Source: Rhodanobacter sp. L36
Lineage (GTDB): Bacteria; Pseudomonadota; Gammaproteobacteria; Xanthomonadales; Rhodanobacteraceae
DNA: 64,000 nucleotides
Reading direction: 5' to 3'
NCBI RefSeq assembly: GCF_009765755.1
Contig: NZ_LMUV01000006.1
Span: forward strand, 163,172 to 227,171
Both the position numbers and the translations under genes were made by a program. The notes below the pieces were generated by a model. The model had not been told where the DNA came from. It saw only the letters and a list, made by a program, of their open reading frames with translations, and did not search any database. This document shows, in pieces, positions 56,013-64,000 of the stretch (positions within the stretch are counted from its first letter, which is position 1; every line of letters starts with the position of its first letter).

Positions 56013-56774
56013 CTAAACGGGCGAAGGCACCGTCACATGCGTCGTAGCCCACACCGCCAGCCCGCGCAGCACGCCGTCGTGAATCCGATCTGCGGGTATC
56101 GAAATCAACGGCAGCAGACGATCGGCATCACCGCCAGAGAGAATCAATGTCGTGCTGCCATCAAGTCGCGCACGCATCCGCGTGGCGAAGCGTTCGATCA
56201 ACGCTGCCGATGCCTGCCAGCAACCTGAAGAGACGGCATCGGCCGTATTGTCGGCGAGGTCGAGGATGTCGCCATCGCGCTCGGGTCGCACGCGCGCCGT
56301 GGCATCCAGGAGGGATGTCTGCATGAGCATCGGCCCAGGCGCAATCAAGCCGCCAAGATGGCGACCGCCAGCGTCCAGCGCATCCAGCGTCAGCGCAGTG
56401 CCAATACTGGCGAGTACGCACGGCGCCCTGCCTGCGGCTTTTGCCGCGACCATGGCGAGAAACCGGTCGACACCCAGACGATGCGGCTCGGCGTAGGCGT
56501 TCTGTACGCCACATGCGTTCGCCGGCGAGCGCATCCATGTCGTCTGGCGCTCGAACAGTTGCAGAACGACAGCTTCCACCTGCGACTCGCGTTGAGGATC
56601 GACGACGGACGCCGCGACCACGATGAGAGGCCGAGGCAGGAATTTCCATTCGGCCGCAAGAGAACGCGCCGCGTCGATTTCCCAATTCGTCGCACCATGC
56701 GATGGCCACTCACCGGATGGCGAAACGAGTGCCCACTTCAATCGGGTGTTGCCAAGATCGAGCAGCAGCATCAT
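56013..56774 (-). CDS. coaX: Type III pantothenate kinase
   Basis: First step of coenzyme A synthesis. The 253-aa ASKHA-fold protein has MMLLLDLGNTRLKWAL (phosphate 1), HRLGVDRFLAMVAAK, SIGTALTLDALDAGG (phosphate 2) and a C-terminal LILSGGDA (adenosine). The ATG overlaps the birA stop as ATGA. The birA-coaX-SPOR order is common in proteobacteria. Confidence 0.94.
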   Translation of the reverse strand: MMLLLDLGNTRLKWALVSPSGEWPSHGATNWEIDAARSLAAEWKFLPRPLIVVAASVVDPQRESQVEAVVLQLFERQTTWMRSPANACGVQNAYAEPHRLGVDRFLAMVAAKAAGRAPCVLASIGTALTLDALDAGGRHLGGLIAPGPMLMQTSLLDATARVRPERDGDILDLADNTADAVSSGCWQASAALIERFATRMRARLDGSTTLILSGGDADRLLPLISIPADRIHDGVLRGLAVWATTHVTVPSPV

Positions 56775-57760
56775 GTGCGTCGCACCGTGACTTCCGCGCT
56801 GTCAATCAATCGCACGCTATCGTCCGCCATGCGCACGCGCAGTGCACCACGCGCGTCAACGCCGGCGCCCATGCCATTGAACGTTCCCAGCGCGCCGGTC
56901 AACCGTAGTGCACGATCGCGCAGCAGATCGTGTCGCTCGTACTCGGCTGCAAATCCTTCAAACCCCTGCTGCTCGAATTGACGCAAACCAGTCATCAGCG
57001 CAGCCATCAGCGACGAAGCGACGCGATTGCGATCTGGCGGCGCGTTTCCCGCAAGCGTTGCCAGGTCGCACGCCGGTTGACCGGCCTGTTCGCGCAATGC
57101 GGACGTGAGTCTCAGGTTGAGGCCGACGCCGATGATCGCCACGCAGGGCCCCTGATATTCACCGCCCAGTTCCACCAGCACGCCAGCCAGCTTGCCGCCA
57201 AGTGGTTCATCCTCCATCGCCACGATATCGTTCGGCCACTTCAGACCTGCACCGGCGACGCCCAATGGTTCGAGTGCGCGCAGCAACATCACGCCGATGG
57301 CCAGGGAAAGCCCGCTCAATCCGCCAAAACCGCGATCGAAGCGCTTGAGGCACGAGAGGTACACATTCAGTCCGGGCGGCGACAGCCACGGGCGTCCGCG
57401 CCGGCCGCGCCCTGCCGTCTGGGTTTCGGCGAGGACGAAACTGAAGTCCCGGCCATTCGCGCCGCGCCGTTGCAGTTCGCTCGATGTCGAATCCAGTTCC
57501 CAATGCACGTCGAGCCCGCCCAGCAGCGGCAACACGGACGCTGGCAAGCCGGCTGTGATCTGTTTGGCATCCAGCATTTGCAGCGGCCACGGCAATCGGT
57601 AACCGGCGCTGCCTGGCGCATCGATCGGCACGCCACGTGCGCGCAGAACCTCGATCTGTTTCCAGATGGCCGCGCGAGTCACGCCGGCTTGTTCGGCGAG
57701 CGCCGCGCCGGACAATGTTTCGCCAGTGGCCAGTGCCGCGAGCAATTGTGCCGGGTGCAT
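56771..57760 (-). CDS. birA: Biotin-protein ligase / biotin operon repressor
   Basis: Attaches biotin to carboxyl carrier proteins. The N-terminal winged helix (about 1-60; SGAALAEQAGVTRAAIWKQI) indicates it may also bind DNA as a biotin-dependent repressor. The ligase core has QTAGRGRRGRPWLSPPGLNV and KWPNDIV with GKLAGVLVE. The 329-aa length fits BirA. ATG 57760 is chosen over GTG 57766. No biotin gene or BirA operator was recognised in the window. Confidence 0.92.
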   Translation of the reverse strand: MHPAQLLAALATGETLSGAALAEQAGVTRAAIWKQIEVLRARGVPIDAPGSAGYRLPWPLQMLDAKQITAGLPASVLPLLGGLDVHWELDSTSSELQRRGANGRDFSFVLAETQTAGRGRRGRPWLSPPGLNVYLSCLKRFDRGFGGLSGLSLAIGVMLLRALEPLGVAGAGLKWPNDIVAMEDEPLGGKLAGVLVELGGEYQGPCVAIIGVGLNLRLTSALREQAGQPACDLATLAGNAPPDRNRVASSLMAALMTGLRQFEQQGFEGFAAEYERHDLLRDRALRLTGALGTFNGMGAGVDARGALRVRMADDSVRLIDSAEVTVRRT

Positions 57761-57957
57761 CAGCACAGGCCGAAGGCGAGATCGCCATCGCGGATGCGCG
57801 ATGGCGTATGGATAAGCAGGATGAGCATCCGCCGATTTTAGCCCGCTTGCTGCGCACGTTCCTGTCTCGCCGACGCCTTCGCAACCTGCCGGGCCAGCAC
57901 TGGCACCACGCTAGGCTTTCTGACACGATCCCGGTCTTGTGGGTCAGGGAGTTCACC

Positions 57958-58281
57958 ATGCTTGCCAAACATTGGCTTATCGGCTTTGCGATGTGCCTCG
58001 CCGGCGTAGGCAGCGCTTCGGCATCGAGCCGCAACACGCAGGATCTGGACAACACCACGCACGTGACGGCCGACAGCAACAGTGCGCACGACGACGGCGG
58101 CGCCATTGGCGACGTAGTGACCAGCTTCGCGCGTGGCACCCCACCCCGCGTGATCAGCCACGACAGCCACGGCAGCGTACCCGCCAGCAGTGATCGTTCG
58201 GGTGGCGGCGATCCCACGCCTGCACCTGCCAGGCAGCCGCGACTGGGCTGGCAATCACTGCTACCGGGATCCATCCAGTAA
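57958..58281 (+). CDS. Small exported protein of unknown function
   Basis: A 107-aa protein with signal peptide MLAKHWLIGFAMCLAGVGSA (cleavage near ASA) and a polar, His/Asp/Ser/Pro-rich mature part ending RQPRLGWQSLLPGSIQ. GGGAG lies six bases before the ATG. The frame extends upstream to 57637, antisense to birA, and that part is rejected. It precedes mtfA by 12 bases and is probably cotranscribed. No family recognised. Confidence 0.65.
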   Translation: MLAKHWLIGFAMCLAGVGSASASSRNTQDLDNTTHVTADSNSAHDDGGAIGDVVTSFARGTPPRVISHDSHGSVPASSDRSGGGDPTPAPARQPRLGWQSLLPGSIQ

Positions 58282-58293
58282 GCGCTCGGCCCC

Positions 58294-59055
58294 ATGCCGG
58301 AACGTTGGTGGCATTCGCTGCGGGCTCGTTTCGAAACCGCGCCGATTCCTGATCCACTCTGGCGACGCGCAGTGAGCCACTGCCCGCTGGCCAGGCCATT
58401 ACCACCCGATCAGCAAGTACAACTGCGCCATCTGGCGGCGCTGTTTCTTTCCCGCAAACAATTCCATGCACTCGCCGGTGTTGTTCTCGACGACTACTGG
58501 CGTTTGATGATCTCCCTGCAGGCTTGTCTCCCGGTGCTCCAGCAGGGTGCGGCCCTTCTGCGCGGATGGCGCGAGGTGCTGGTTTATCCGGGCGAGCTCA
58601 AGGTGCGCCGCCATACGCACGATATCGACGGCAATACGCAAGGAACGCTTAAGCCGCTCGCCTGCGATATCTGGGAACGCGGGCCGCTGGTGTTGTCGCT
58701 GGTCGACGTGCAACTGGATCTCGAACAGCCCTGGGATGGATGCAACGTCGTCGTGCACGAAATGGCGCACAAGTTCGACATGCTCGATGGACCGCCCGAC
58801 GGCGTGCCGCCGCTCACGAATATTTCGAGGCGGCGATGGATCACCCAGTTCGAGCTTGCTTACGAGCGGCTGATCGAGGCAGCGAATCGCGGTGACAGCA
58901 AGATCGATGCACATGCCACGGAAAATCCCAGCGAATATTTCGCGGTGGTGAGCGAGCTGCATTATTCGCAACCAGCGTTATTGCGCGAGGTCGAACCGGA
59001 GATCGCCGAACTGCTCGAAGATTTCTACGGAAAATCTCCTGCGTTTGTTGCTTGA
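58294..59055 (+). CDS. mtfA: MtfA-type zinc metallopeptidase
   Basis: A 253-aa M90-family protein. The active site is VVHEMAHKFDMLDG (HExxH), followed by ENPSEYFAVVSE, which supplies the third ligand and conserved Glu. In E. coli, MtfA binds the repressor Mlc (DgsA) and so affects glucose uptake. No Mlc or PTS gene is near here, so only the peptidase family is certain. It follows the small exported protein by 12 bases and is convergent with phoQ. Confidence 0.92.
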   Translation: MPERWWHSLRARFETAPIPDPLWRRAVSHCPLARPLPPDQQVQLRHLAALFLSRKQFHALAGVVLDDYWRLMISLQACLPVLQQGAALLRGWREVLVYPGELKVRRHTHDIDGNTQGTLKPLACDIWERGPLVLSLVDVQLDLEQPWDGCNVVVHEMAHKFDMLDGPPDGVPPLTNISRRRWITQFELAYERLIEAANRGDSKIDAHATENPSEYFAVVSELHYSQPALLREVEPEIAELLEDFYGKSPAFVA

Positions 59056-59085
59056 ATCGCCAGCACCACGCGACGGTGAACTTGG

Positions 59086-60534
59086 CTAACCGGGCGCCAG
59101 CGCCACGCTGAAACGCGCGCCACCGAATTCCGGCGAGCGATCCACCACGAGTTCTCCCTGATACGCGTGCACGATGTCCTGCACGATCGACAGGCCGATG
59201 CCGTGCCCTTGCACGCGTTCGTCGCCGCGAACGCCACGTTGCAGCACTTTCTCGATCTTGTCGTCGGCGATGCCGGGGCCGTCGTCTTCCACGCTCAGGC
59301 GCAGTCCCGGACGCTGCTTTCCGGAAGGCGGCTGCATCTTCACCACCAGCAGCACGCGATGGCTGGACCACTTGAAAGCGTTTTCCAGAAGATTGCCCAT
59401 CAATTCCAGCAAGTCGCCCTGCTCGCCATAGAAAACGGCGCCGTCGTCGATGTCGAATTCGCACAGGACATTCTTGGCCGCGTAAACCTTTTCCAGGCTC
59501 TGCACCAGATCTTCGGCGTGCCCCGCGATCGGTACCGCGCTCGCAAATGTCTGCCGGCCCGACGTAGCTGCGCGGGACAACTGATAGGCGACGAGTTCGT
59601 CCATGCGTCGCACCTGGTCAAGCACTTCGCTGCGTCGTGGCGCATCTTCGCCACTGACCGATTCGAGTTGCGACCGGATCACCGCCAGCGGCGTCTTCAA
59701 ACTGTGCGCAAGATCGGCAAGCGTGTGGCGATAGCGTGTGCGTTGTTCGCGCTCGTTGTCGATGAACGCGTTGATGCGCTCGGTGAGGCCGGTCAGCTCC
59801 AGCGGATATTGGCTATCGAGTTGCTCGCTGTCACCGCGCTCGACGCGACTCATGTCGCTGGCGACTTTGCGCAGCGGCGTAAGACTCCAGCGCAGCAGCA
59901 GCAGTTGCAGCACGATCAGCATGACGCCCAGTATCGAAAGCCAGATCACCAGCGTGTGTCGCGCGACCGCATTTTCGCCTTCGAACTGGTCCTCGGTCTG
60001 CGCCACCATCACCGTCAACCCGACCGATTTCCGGTGCTCGGTATCCAGGGTCACGCCATAACTGAAGTAATACAGCCGGCCCATGCTGGTATCGATCGGC
60101 CCCCACTGCATCTCGCCTGGCGACAACGGCTTGAGGAAACTGAAATCACGACCAACAGCCGACAGCGATTCCCAGTGATAACCGTGATCGCCCACGGCAG
60201 CGGCATAGAGGCCCGAACCCGGTTGCGAAAAACTCGGGTCCGGCGCACTGCCCGGTGAGTTGTCCGGTTGCAGCAATTTGCCGTCGCGATTGATTTCGGT
60301 ATTGGTGATGAAGGCGATGGCGAAATTGTACAAACGCGCATGCAGCGCGCTGAGTGCGCGCTCCTTGATCGTCTGCGACATCGTCAGTCCGACCAGCCCG
60401 AGAAAGCCGGCCACCACGAATCCGGTGGCAATCGCCGCGCGCGCCGCCAGCGAAAGCGGACGACGCGGCGACTCCGAATGATTACTCGTCGTCGCCGTCG
60501 GTGCGCGGGATGGCAAAGCGGTATCCGCGTCCAC
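59086..60534 (-). CDS. phoQ: PhoQ-type sensor histidine kinase
   Basis: A two-helix membrane sensor. Its first TM begins LAARAAIATGFVVAGFLGLV, and a periplasmic domain of about 150 residues follows. After the second TM comes a HAMP segment, then the H-box LADLAHSLKTPLAVI (phospho-His), N-box NLLENAFKWSS and ATP lid VEDDGPGIADD with GHGIGLSIV. The layout and H-box match PhoQ. The start is uncertain: no suitable ATG exists, so GTG 60534 (overlapping phoP by 53 bases) or TTG 60516 must be used. The GTG has a weak GAGA upstream. It is the last gene of the PepSY-phoP-phoQ operon. Confidence 0.88.
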   Translation of the reverse strand: MDADTALPSRAPTATTSNHSESPRRPLSLAARAAIATGFVVAGFLGLVGLTMSQTIKERALSALHARLYNFAIAFITNTEINRDGKLLQPDNSPGSAPDPSFSQPGSGLYAAAVGDHGYHWESLSAVGRDFSFLKPLSPGEMQWGPIDTSMGRLYYFSYGVTLDTEHRKSVGLTVMVAQTEDQFEGENAVARHTLVIWLSILGVMLIVLQLLLLRWSLTPLRKVASDMSRVERGDSEQLDSQYPLELTGLTERINAFIDNEREQRTRYRHTLADLAHSLKTPLAVIRSQLESVSGEDAPRRSEVLDQVRRMDELVAYQLSRAATSGRQTFASAVPIAGHAEDLVQSLEKVYAAKNVLCEFDIDDGAVFYGEQGDLLELMGNLLENAFKWSSHRVLLVVKMQPPSGKQRPGLRLSVEDDGPGIADDKIEKVLQRGVRGDERVQGHGIGLSIVQDIVHAYQGELVVDRSPEFGGARFSVALAPG

Positions 60535-61174
60535 GTACCGTCTCGATGGGTTTGAGGGTGCCTTCCGGATCAAGCTTGCGCCGCAACCGGCCGATGAACA
60601 CTTCGAGCACATTGGAGTCGCGATCGAAATCCTGCTGGTAGATGTGCTCGGTGAGGTCGGCTTTAGAAACCAGCTCGCCCGCGTGCAGCATCAGGTACTC
60701 CAGCACCTTGTATTCGTAGCTGGTCAGGTCGACGAGTTTGCCTTCGACCGTCACCGTTTGCGCTGTGGTATCCAGCTTGATCATGCCGCAGGCAAGAATC
60801 GGCTTGGACCATCCGCTCGCACGTCGGACCAGCGCGTTGATGCGCGCCAGCAGTTCCTCGACATGGAACGGTTTCACCAAGTAGTCGTCGGCGCCATACT
60901 TGAGGCCTTCGACCTTGTCCTGCCAGCTTCCGCGCGCGGTCAGGATCAGGATCGGATAACGCTGGCCGTGTTCGCGCAGCGCTTTCACCAGATCCATGCC
61001 GGACATTTTCGGCAGGCCCAGATCGATGATCGCCAGATCGAATGGGACTTCACGACCGAGGTAGATGCCCTCTTCGCCATCCTGCGCCGCATCGACCGCG
61101 AAACCGTCGCGTTTCAGGCGTGCCGCCAGCGTCTCGCGCAACGGCGCCTCGTCCTCCACCAACAGGATGCGCAT
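60482..61174 (-). CDS. phoP: PhoP-type response regulator (OmpR family)
   Basis: A 230-aa regulator. The receiver domain has Asp51 as phosphoacceptor in IIDLGLPKMSG and LTARG / KPF motifs. The C-terminal winged helix has LTSYEYKVLEYLMLHAGELV and the recognition segment SNVLEVFIGRLRRKL. It is typically responsive to Mg, antimicrobial peptides or low pH, controlling envelope genes. The ATG shares one base with the PepSY gene's TGA (TGATG). GAGAA lies just before. Confidence 0.95.
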   Translation of the reverse strand: MRILLVEDEAPLRETLAARLKRDGFAVDAAQDGEEGIYLGREVPFDLAIIDLGLPKMSGMDLVKALREHGQRYPILILTARGSWQDKVEGLKYGADDYLVKPFHVEELLARINALVRRASGWSKPILACGMIKLDTTAQTVTVEGKLVDLTSYEYKVLEYLMLHAGELVSKADLTEHIYQQDFDRDSNVLEVFIGRLRRKLDPEGTLKPIETVRGRGYRFAIPRTDGDDE

Positions 61175-61521
61175 CAGTGTTTCTCCTTGCTGCCCGCGTT
61201 CTTGCCGGGCGGATTCTTGGTTGACTGTGTAGAGACCGGATTCTTGCCCGGCTCGGATGAAATCGCCATCACTTGCACGTGCCCTTGCGGCGTGAGCACC
61301 TTGATCCGGTATTCCAGACGGCGACCGATCCTTCGCGGATCGGCCGAAAGCACCTTGCCGCCGGTGTCCTGCTGAACCTGCAACACGGCCTGATCCAGCG
61401 TCACCGTCGGTGCTGCCGGCTGCGAAGTCTGCGCACTCAACGGCGCCAACGGCGCCAGCAAAAGCGAAAAGGCCAGCGTCATCGTCCGGCCTGCCGAAAC
61501 CCGGTTATAGCTTGTGATCAT
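61174..61521 (-). CDS. Small exported PepSY-domain protein
   Basis: About 115 aa. Starting at ATG 61521 gives a basic N-region followed by MTLAFSLLLAPLAPLSAQ, a good signal peptide. A PepSY-like core follows, VTLDQAVLQVQQDTGGKVLS through GRRLEYRIKVLTPQGHVQVM, with a Lys/Asn-rich tail. ATG 61482 is an alternative. PepSY proteins often lie beside phoPQ genes and may sense or modulate the kinase in the periplasm. It is coupled to phoP by a one-base overlap. Confidence 0.82.
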   Translation of the reverse strand: MITSYNRVSAGRTMTLAFSLLLAPLAPLSAQTSQPAAPTVTLDQAVLQVQQDTGGKVLSADPRRIGRRLEYRIKVLTPQGHVQVMAISSEPGKNPVSTQSTKNPPGKNAGSKEKH

Positions 61522-61604
61522 TGCGTCGATGTCCCGCCCCGCACCTGCCTGAACGTGCAGCGTAGGCAATCCGGGCTGAATACTGACCGGACGGACCGCG
61601 GCTG

Positions 61605-62585
61605 TCACGCCACCGCCGGATACGGCGCCATCGCCTGTTCGATCAACGCCCAGCCGGCTCCGGGAAGATGCGCGCCTTCGCTGATCGTCCGGCGGAACGC
61701 GCGCGCACCCGGCTCGCCTTGGTACAGCCCCAGCAAATGCCGGCTGATGTGTTTGAGCGCAGTGCCGCGACCCAGTTCCGCTTGCACGTACGGACGCATG
61801 TGCCGTAGCACATCGTCGCGCGATGGAAGCGCCTCGCCGTAGAGATCGCTTTCGATCCGGGCCAGCAAATACGGATCGTGGTACGCAGCGCGGCCCAGCA
61901 TCACGCCATCCACCTGCGCCAGATGTTCGCGCACCTGATCGACGGTCGTGATGCCGCCGTTGATCACCACGACGAGTTGCGGAAATTCGCGCTTGAGCCG
62001 ATACACGCGCTGGTAGTCAAGCGGCGGAATCTCGCGATTCTCCTTCGGAGAAAGCCCCTGCAGCCATGCCTTGCGTGCATGGACGGCCAAAACCTCGACG
62101 CCCGCGTCCAGCATCCGCTCGGTGAAATGCTGAAGGTCCACGTACTCGTCCTGATCATCCACACCGATGCGGCATTTCACCGTCACCGGCACGGCGACTG
62201 CATCACGCATCGCCTTCACGCAATCACCAACCAGCGCCGGCTCGCGCATCAAGCAAGCGCCAAAACGCCCCGACTGCACACGATCCGACGGACAGCCCAC
62301 ATTGAGATTGATTTCGTCGTAACCGGCCTGTTCGCCGTAGCGCGCAGCCTGCGCCAGTTCGGCCGGATCGCTGCCACCCAGTTGCAAGGCCAGCGGATGC
62401 TCCTGCTGGCTGTGTTCCAGCAGACGAAACTGATTCCCGCGCACGAGCGCCGCGCTGGTCACCATTTCGGTATAGAGCCGCGCACGCGACGAAAGCAGCC
62501 GATGGAAATAGCGGCAGTGACGATCGGTCCAATCCATCATCGGCGCGACGCAGATGCGGAAGGCGGTGGGCTCGCAGTTAGGCAT
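61605..62585 (-). CDS. dusA: tRNA-dihydrouridine synthase A
   Basis: Reduces uridines 20/20a in the tRNA D-loop with FMN and NADPH. The 326-aa TIM-barrel protein has APMMDWTDRHCR (14-25), catalytic Cys98 in LNVGCPSDRVQSG, HARKAWLQGLSPKENR, VVINGGITT and LGRAAYHDPYL, which places it in DusA rather than DusB or DusC. A TACAAT lies 7 bases before the ATG, so the transcript may have a very short leader. The gene is 84 bases upstream of the PepSY start. Confidence 0.95.
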   Translation of the reverse strand: MPNCEPTAFRICVAPMMDWTDRHCRYFHRLLSSRARLYTEMVTSAALVRGNQFRLLEHSQQEHPLALQLGGSDPAELAQAARYGEQAGYDEINLNVGCPSDRVQSGRFGACLMREPALVGDCVKAMRDAVAVPVTVKCRIGVDDQDEYVDLQHFTERMLDAGVEVLAVHARKAWLQGLSPKENREIPPLDYQRVYRLKREFPQLVVVINGGITTVDQVREHLAQVDGVMLGRAAYHDPYLLARIESDLYGEALPSRDDVLRHMRPYVQAELGRGTALKHISRHLLGLYQGEPGARAFRRTISEGAHLPGAGWALIEQAMAPYPAVA

Positions 62586-63056
62586 CGCGATATTGTAGCT
62601 GCCCTCGTTTGGCCGTCGTTTGGACGGCCCAGCAAACCTTTGGGATGAATGTGATGCGAGGTTCGGGGCTCTCGGCCGTTGCTTGCGTGCTCATGATTCC
62701 CGCAGGCGGAAGCCGTTTTGCATCGAAGGAGACGGACGGGCCGCGCGTATCCACCTTGGCGATTCAGCCGTTCCTCGAATGGACCTCGGCGATTCCATCC
62801 AGGCGACGATCCTCGCCGGTCCGCACCTGAAATCGATGACAGCTCGCGGGCATCAGTTGATCTGACTTCCTCGTGGGCCTCGCATGGCAAAGCGGAGGGT
62901 AACGCGCGCAGGTCCGAAGACGGAGGGCGCGAGTTCGTAAAGGGCGAATTCGAGCTGTATTGCGGGCTGGATAGGCCTTTCGATCGGTGTAACTGTGACG
63001 TAAATCGCTTGATTTATGTTAATATTGTGTCTCTTCCCAACTCGATCAGGCCGCCC
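62586..63056. other. Intergenic region between dusA and the polysaccharide operon
   Basis: About 470 bases. No supported gene; a plus-strand frame at 62609-62830 has no family likeness. There is a perfect 7-bp hairpin GGCCGTC/GACGGCC (62611-62629) near dusA. An AT-rich patch (62990-63030) contains an inverted repeat and a possible -10 TAATAT (63020-63025). It should hold promoters for both divergent units. Confidence 0.5.
62998..63019. promoter_or_regulatory. 22-bp dyad upstream of the polysaccharide export operon
   Basis: ACGTAAATC-GCTT-GATTTATGT: eight of nine positions in the arms are complementary (62998-63006 and 63011-63019). It overlaps or abuts a possible -10 TAATAT and lies about 38 bases before the ATG. 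The size and symmetry suit a dimeric regulator; TGTGAC just upstream (62994-62999) is a half-match to CRP/Clp sites. Confidence 0.6.
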
Positions 63057-63680
63057 ATGAAGACCCTCTGCCGTCTCCTCGCGCTGTCTCTTGTCATGCT
63101 GCTCGCATCCTGCGCCACCACGTCCGGTAGCAACCAGGCGCCACCACTCAATCCTGATGCGCAAGCCGTCACTTCGTACCACATCGGTGTCGACGACGAG
63201 CTGCAGATTTCCGTCTGGCACAACCCCGATCTCAGCGTCAGTGTTCCGGTTCGTCCGGATGGCCGAATCACCGTGCCGCTGATCGGCGACGTTGAGGCCG
63301 GTGGCCAGACGCCGGAGCAGGTCGCCGCCACGATCAAGGACAAACTCCAGGCCTTCGTGCGCGATCCGCAGGTCGCCGTCATCCTGACCCAGCTGCGCAG
63401 CCATGAATATCTGTCGCGCGTTCGCGTCACGGGCGCCGTGCGCACGCCGGTATCGGTTGCGTATCGCCAGGGCATGACGGTTCTCGATGCCGTACTGGCT
63501 GCGGGTGGCCCGACTGAATTCGCCGCCCCCGATCGCACCGAACTCTATCGTCAGGCCAAGGATGGCGTGACAACTCCCTACGCGGTGCGCCTCGACAAGG
63601 TGCTGCAGCGTGGCGACCTCACAACCAACTATCCGTTGCAGCCGGGCGATGTCATCACGGTGCAGCAACGCGCGTTCTAA
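63057..63680 (+). CDS. Short polysaccharide export lipoprotein (OPX, GumB-like)
   Basis: A 207-aa lipoprotein with signal MKTLCRLLALSLVMLLASC. The mature part has a Poly_export domain (YHIGVDDELQISVWHNPDLS, VRPDGRITVPLIGDVEAGGQ) and one SLBB-type segment (VRVTGAVRTPVSVAYRQGMT, LQPGDVITVQQRAF). It lacks the C-terminal membrane helix of Wza, like GumB and exosortase-associated export proteins. It begins a plus-strand operon with the chain-length protein next. The longer frame to 62718 is rejected. Confidence 0.88.
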   Translation: MKTLCRLLALSLVMLLASCATTSGSNQAPPLNPDAQAVTSYHIGVDDELQISVWHNPDLSVSVPVRPDGRITVPLIGDVEAGGQTPEQVAATIKDKLQAFVRDPQVAVILTQLRSHEYLSRVRVTGAVRTPVSVAYRQGMTVLDAVLAAGGPTEFAAPDRTELYRQAKDGVTTPYAVRLDKVLQRGDLTTNYPLQPGDVITVQQRAF

Positions 63681-63713
63681 GTAGCTACAGATTCAAGAAT
63701 CAGGGGGAATTTC

Positions 63714-64000
63714 ATGAGTGGTGAACTCGCGCCTTTCGGCGGGATGTTGCCAGTGCTTGCGAGCGAAGGACGACGACACCGTGTGGCGCTTGCCCTGGTG
63801 TTTGCGGCGATCGCTCTGGCTGCACTGGTGGTCGGCATGTTGTGGCCGAAAAAATACGACGCGTCCACCACGATCCTGGCGCAGGAAAGCAGCATCATCA
63901 CGCCGCTGATGGAAGGTGCGGCCGCAACGACCGGCAACAAGAATCGCGCCGGCATTGCCCGCGACGTGATCTTCAGCCGCAAGATCATGGATCAGATTCT
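63714..64000 (+). CDS. Polysaccharide chain-length/co-polymerase protein, cut by window edge
   Basis: The first 95 codons are present. The N-terminus is MSGELAPFGGMLPVLASEGR, then a membrane helix (ALALVFAAIALAALVVGMLW) followed by PKKYDASTTILAQESSIITP. This is the start of a Wzz/GumC-type PCP domain close to exosortase-associated chain-length proteins. GGGGGA lies five bases before the ATG, and it follows the OPX gene by 33 bases. The rest of the exopolysaccharide locus should lie to the right of the window. Confidence 0.85.
   Translation, partial: MSGELAPFGGMLPVLASEGRRHRVALALVFAAIALAALVVGMLWPKKYDASTTILAQESSIITPLMEGAAATTGNKNRAGIARDVIFSRKIMDQI

Noticed and set aside
62609-62830. Possible 73-codon gene before the polysaccharide operon
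   Set aside because: It needs a TTG start or a late ATG, has no ribosome site, and has no recognisable pattern.

Overview
The window reads as a chromosomal segment of a GC-rich gammaproteobacterium of the Xanthomonadales (Lysobacterales), most likely a Rhodanobacteraceae-type organism such as Dyella, Rhodanobacter or Luteibacter. The evidence is indirect. An LPS/O-antigen operon abuts metB, as in the Xanthomonas LPS locus. A xanB-type bifunctional mannose enzyme, short GumB/GumC-like export proteins, PilU and a MarR gene divergent from hppD are also present. No insertion sequence, integrase, phage gene or CRISPR array was seen.

1-16.9 kb is a surface-polysaccharide region. A tightly overlapping minus-strand operon runs wzm, wzt, a 1317-residue glycosyltransferase fusion, an SDR sugar-nucleotide enzyme, hddA, gmhA, and possibly a lipoprotein cut by the left edge. 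It should make a GDP-activated heptose, assemble a glycan and export it by ABC transporter. metB and a plus-strand rmlBACD-xanB operon (dTDP-L-rhamnose and GDP-mannose supply) lie next to it, followed by a multi-pass membrane protein.

17-25 kb holds glmS (amino-sugar supply), a cystathionine beta-synthase, a small DUF465 protein behind a structured leader, a pair of DUF4398-type envelope proteins, pilU and maiA. 24-35 kb is a central carbon block: pgk, a HAD phosphatase, tkt, class I fructose-bisphosphate aldolase, pyk and gap. An outer-membrane barrel, a TonB-C-like periplasmic protein and an S1/P1 nuclease are interspersed, and tpx and a GGDEF-EAL protein follow.

37.6-45.4 kb is an aromatic amino acid catabolic region: hmgA, an unknown lipoprotein and fahA in one operon, hppD divergent from a MarR regulator, a POT peptide transporter and kynA. 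It degrades tyrosine through homogentisate and starts tryptophan breakdown. The maleylacetoacetate isomerase step is encoded separately at 24 kb. 45.7-49.3 kb encodes pyruvate dehydrogenase E1 alpha, E1 beta and E2.

49.3-64 kb holds small membrane proteins, a YgjP-like metallopeptidase, a VOC protein, trpS with a C-terminal extension, arginase, a gene-poor stretch and tRNA-Thr(TGT). Then come a SPOR-like protein, coaX, birA, mtfA, a PepSY-phoP-phoQ operon and dusA. At the right edge a second polysaccharide locus begins with a short OPX protein and a chain-length protein, preceded by an AT-rich dyad.

The points most worth following up are: the 7 x 28-residue coiled-coil repeat in the glycosyltransferase fusion (a candidate glycan-length ruler); the near-perfect palindrome filling the hppD promoter spacer; the unknown lipoprotein inside the homogentisate operon; the structured leader at 20.7-21.1 kb; and a GGGAACGG repeat family that forms the 3' end of marR and separates pdhB from pdhC.
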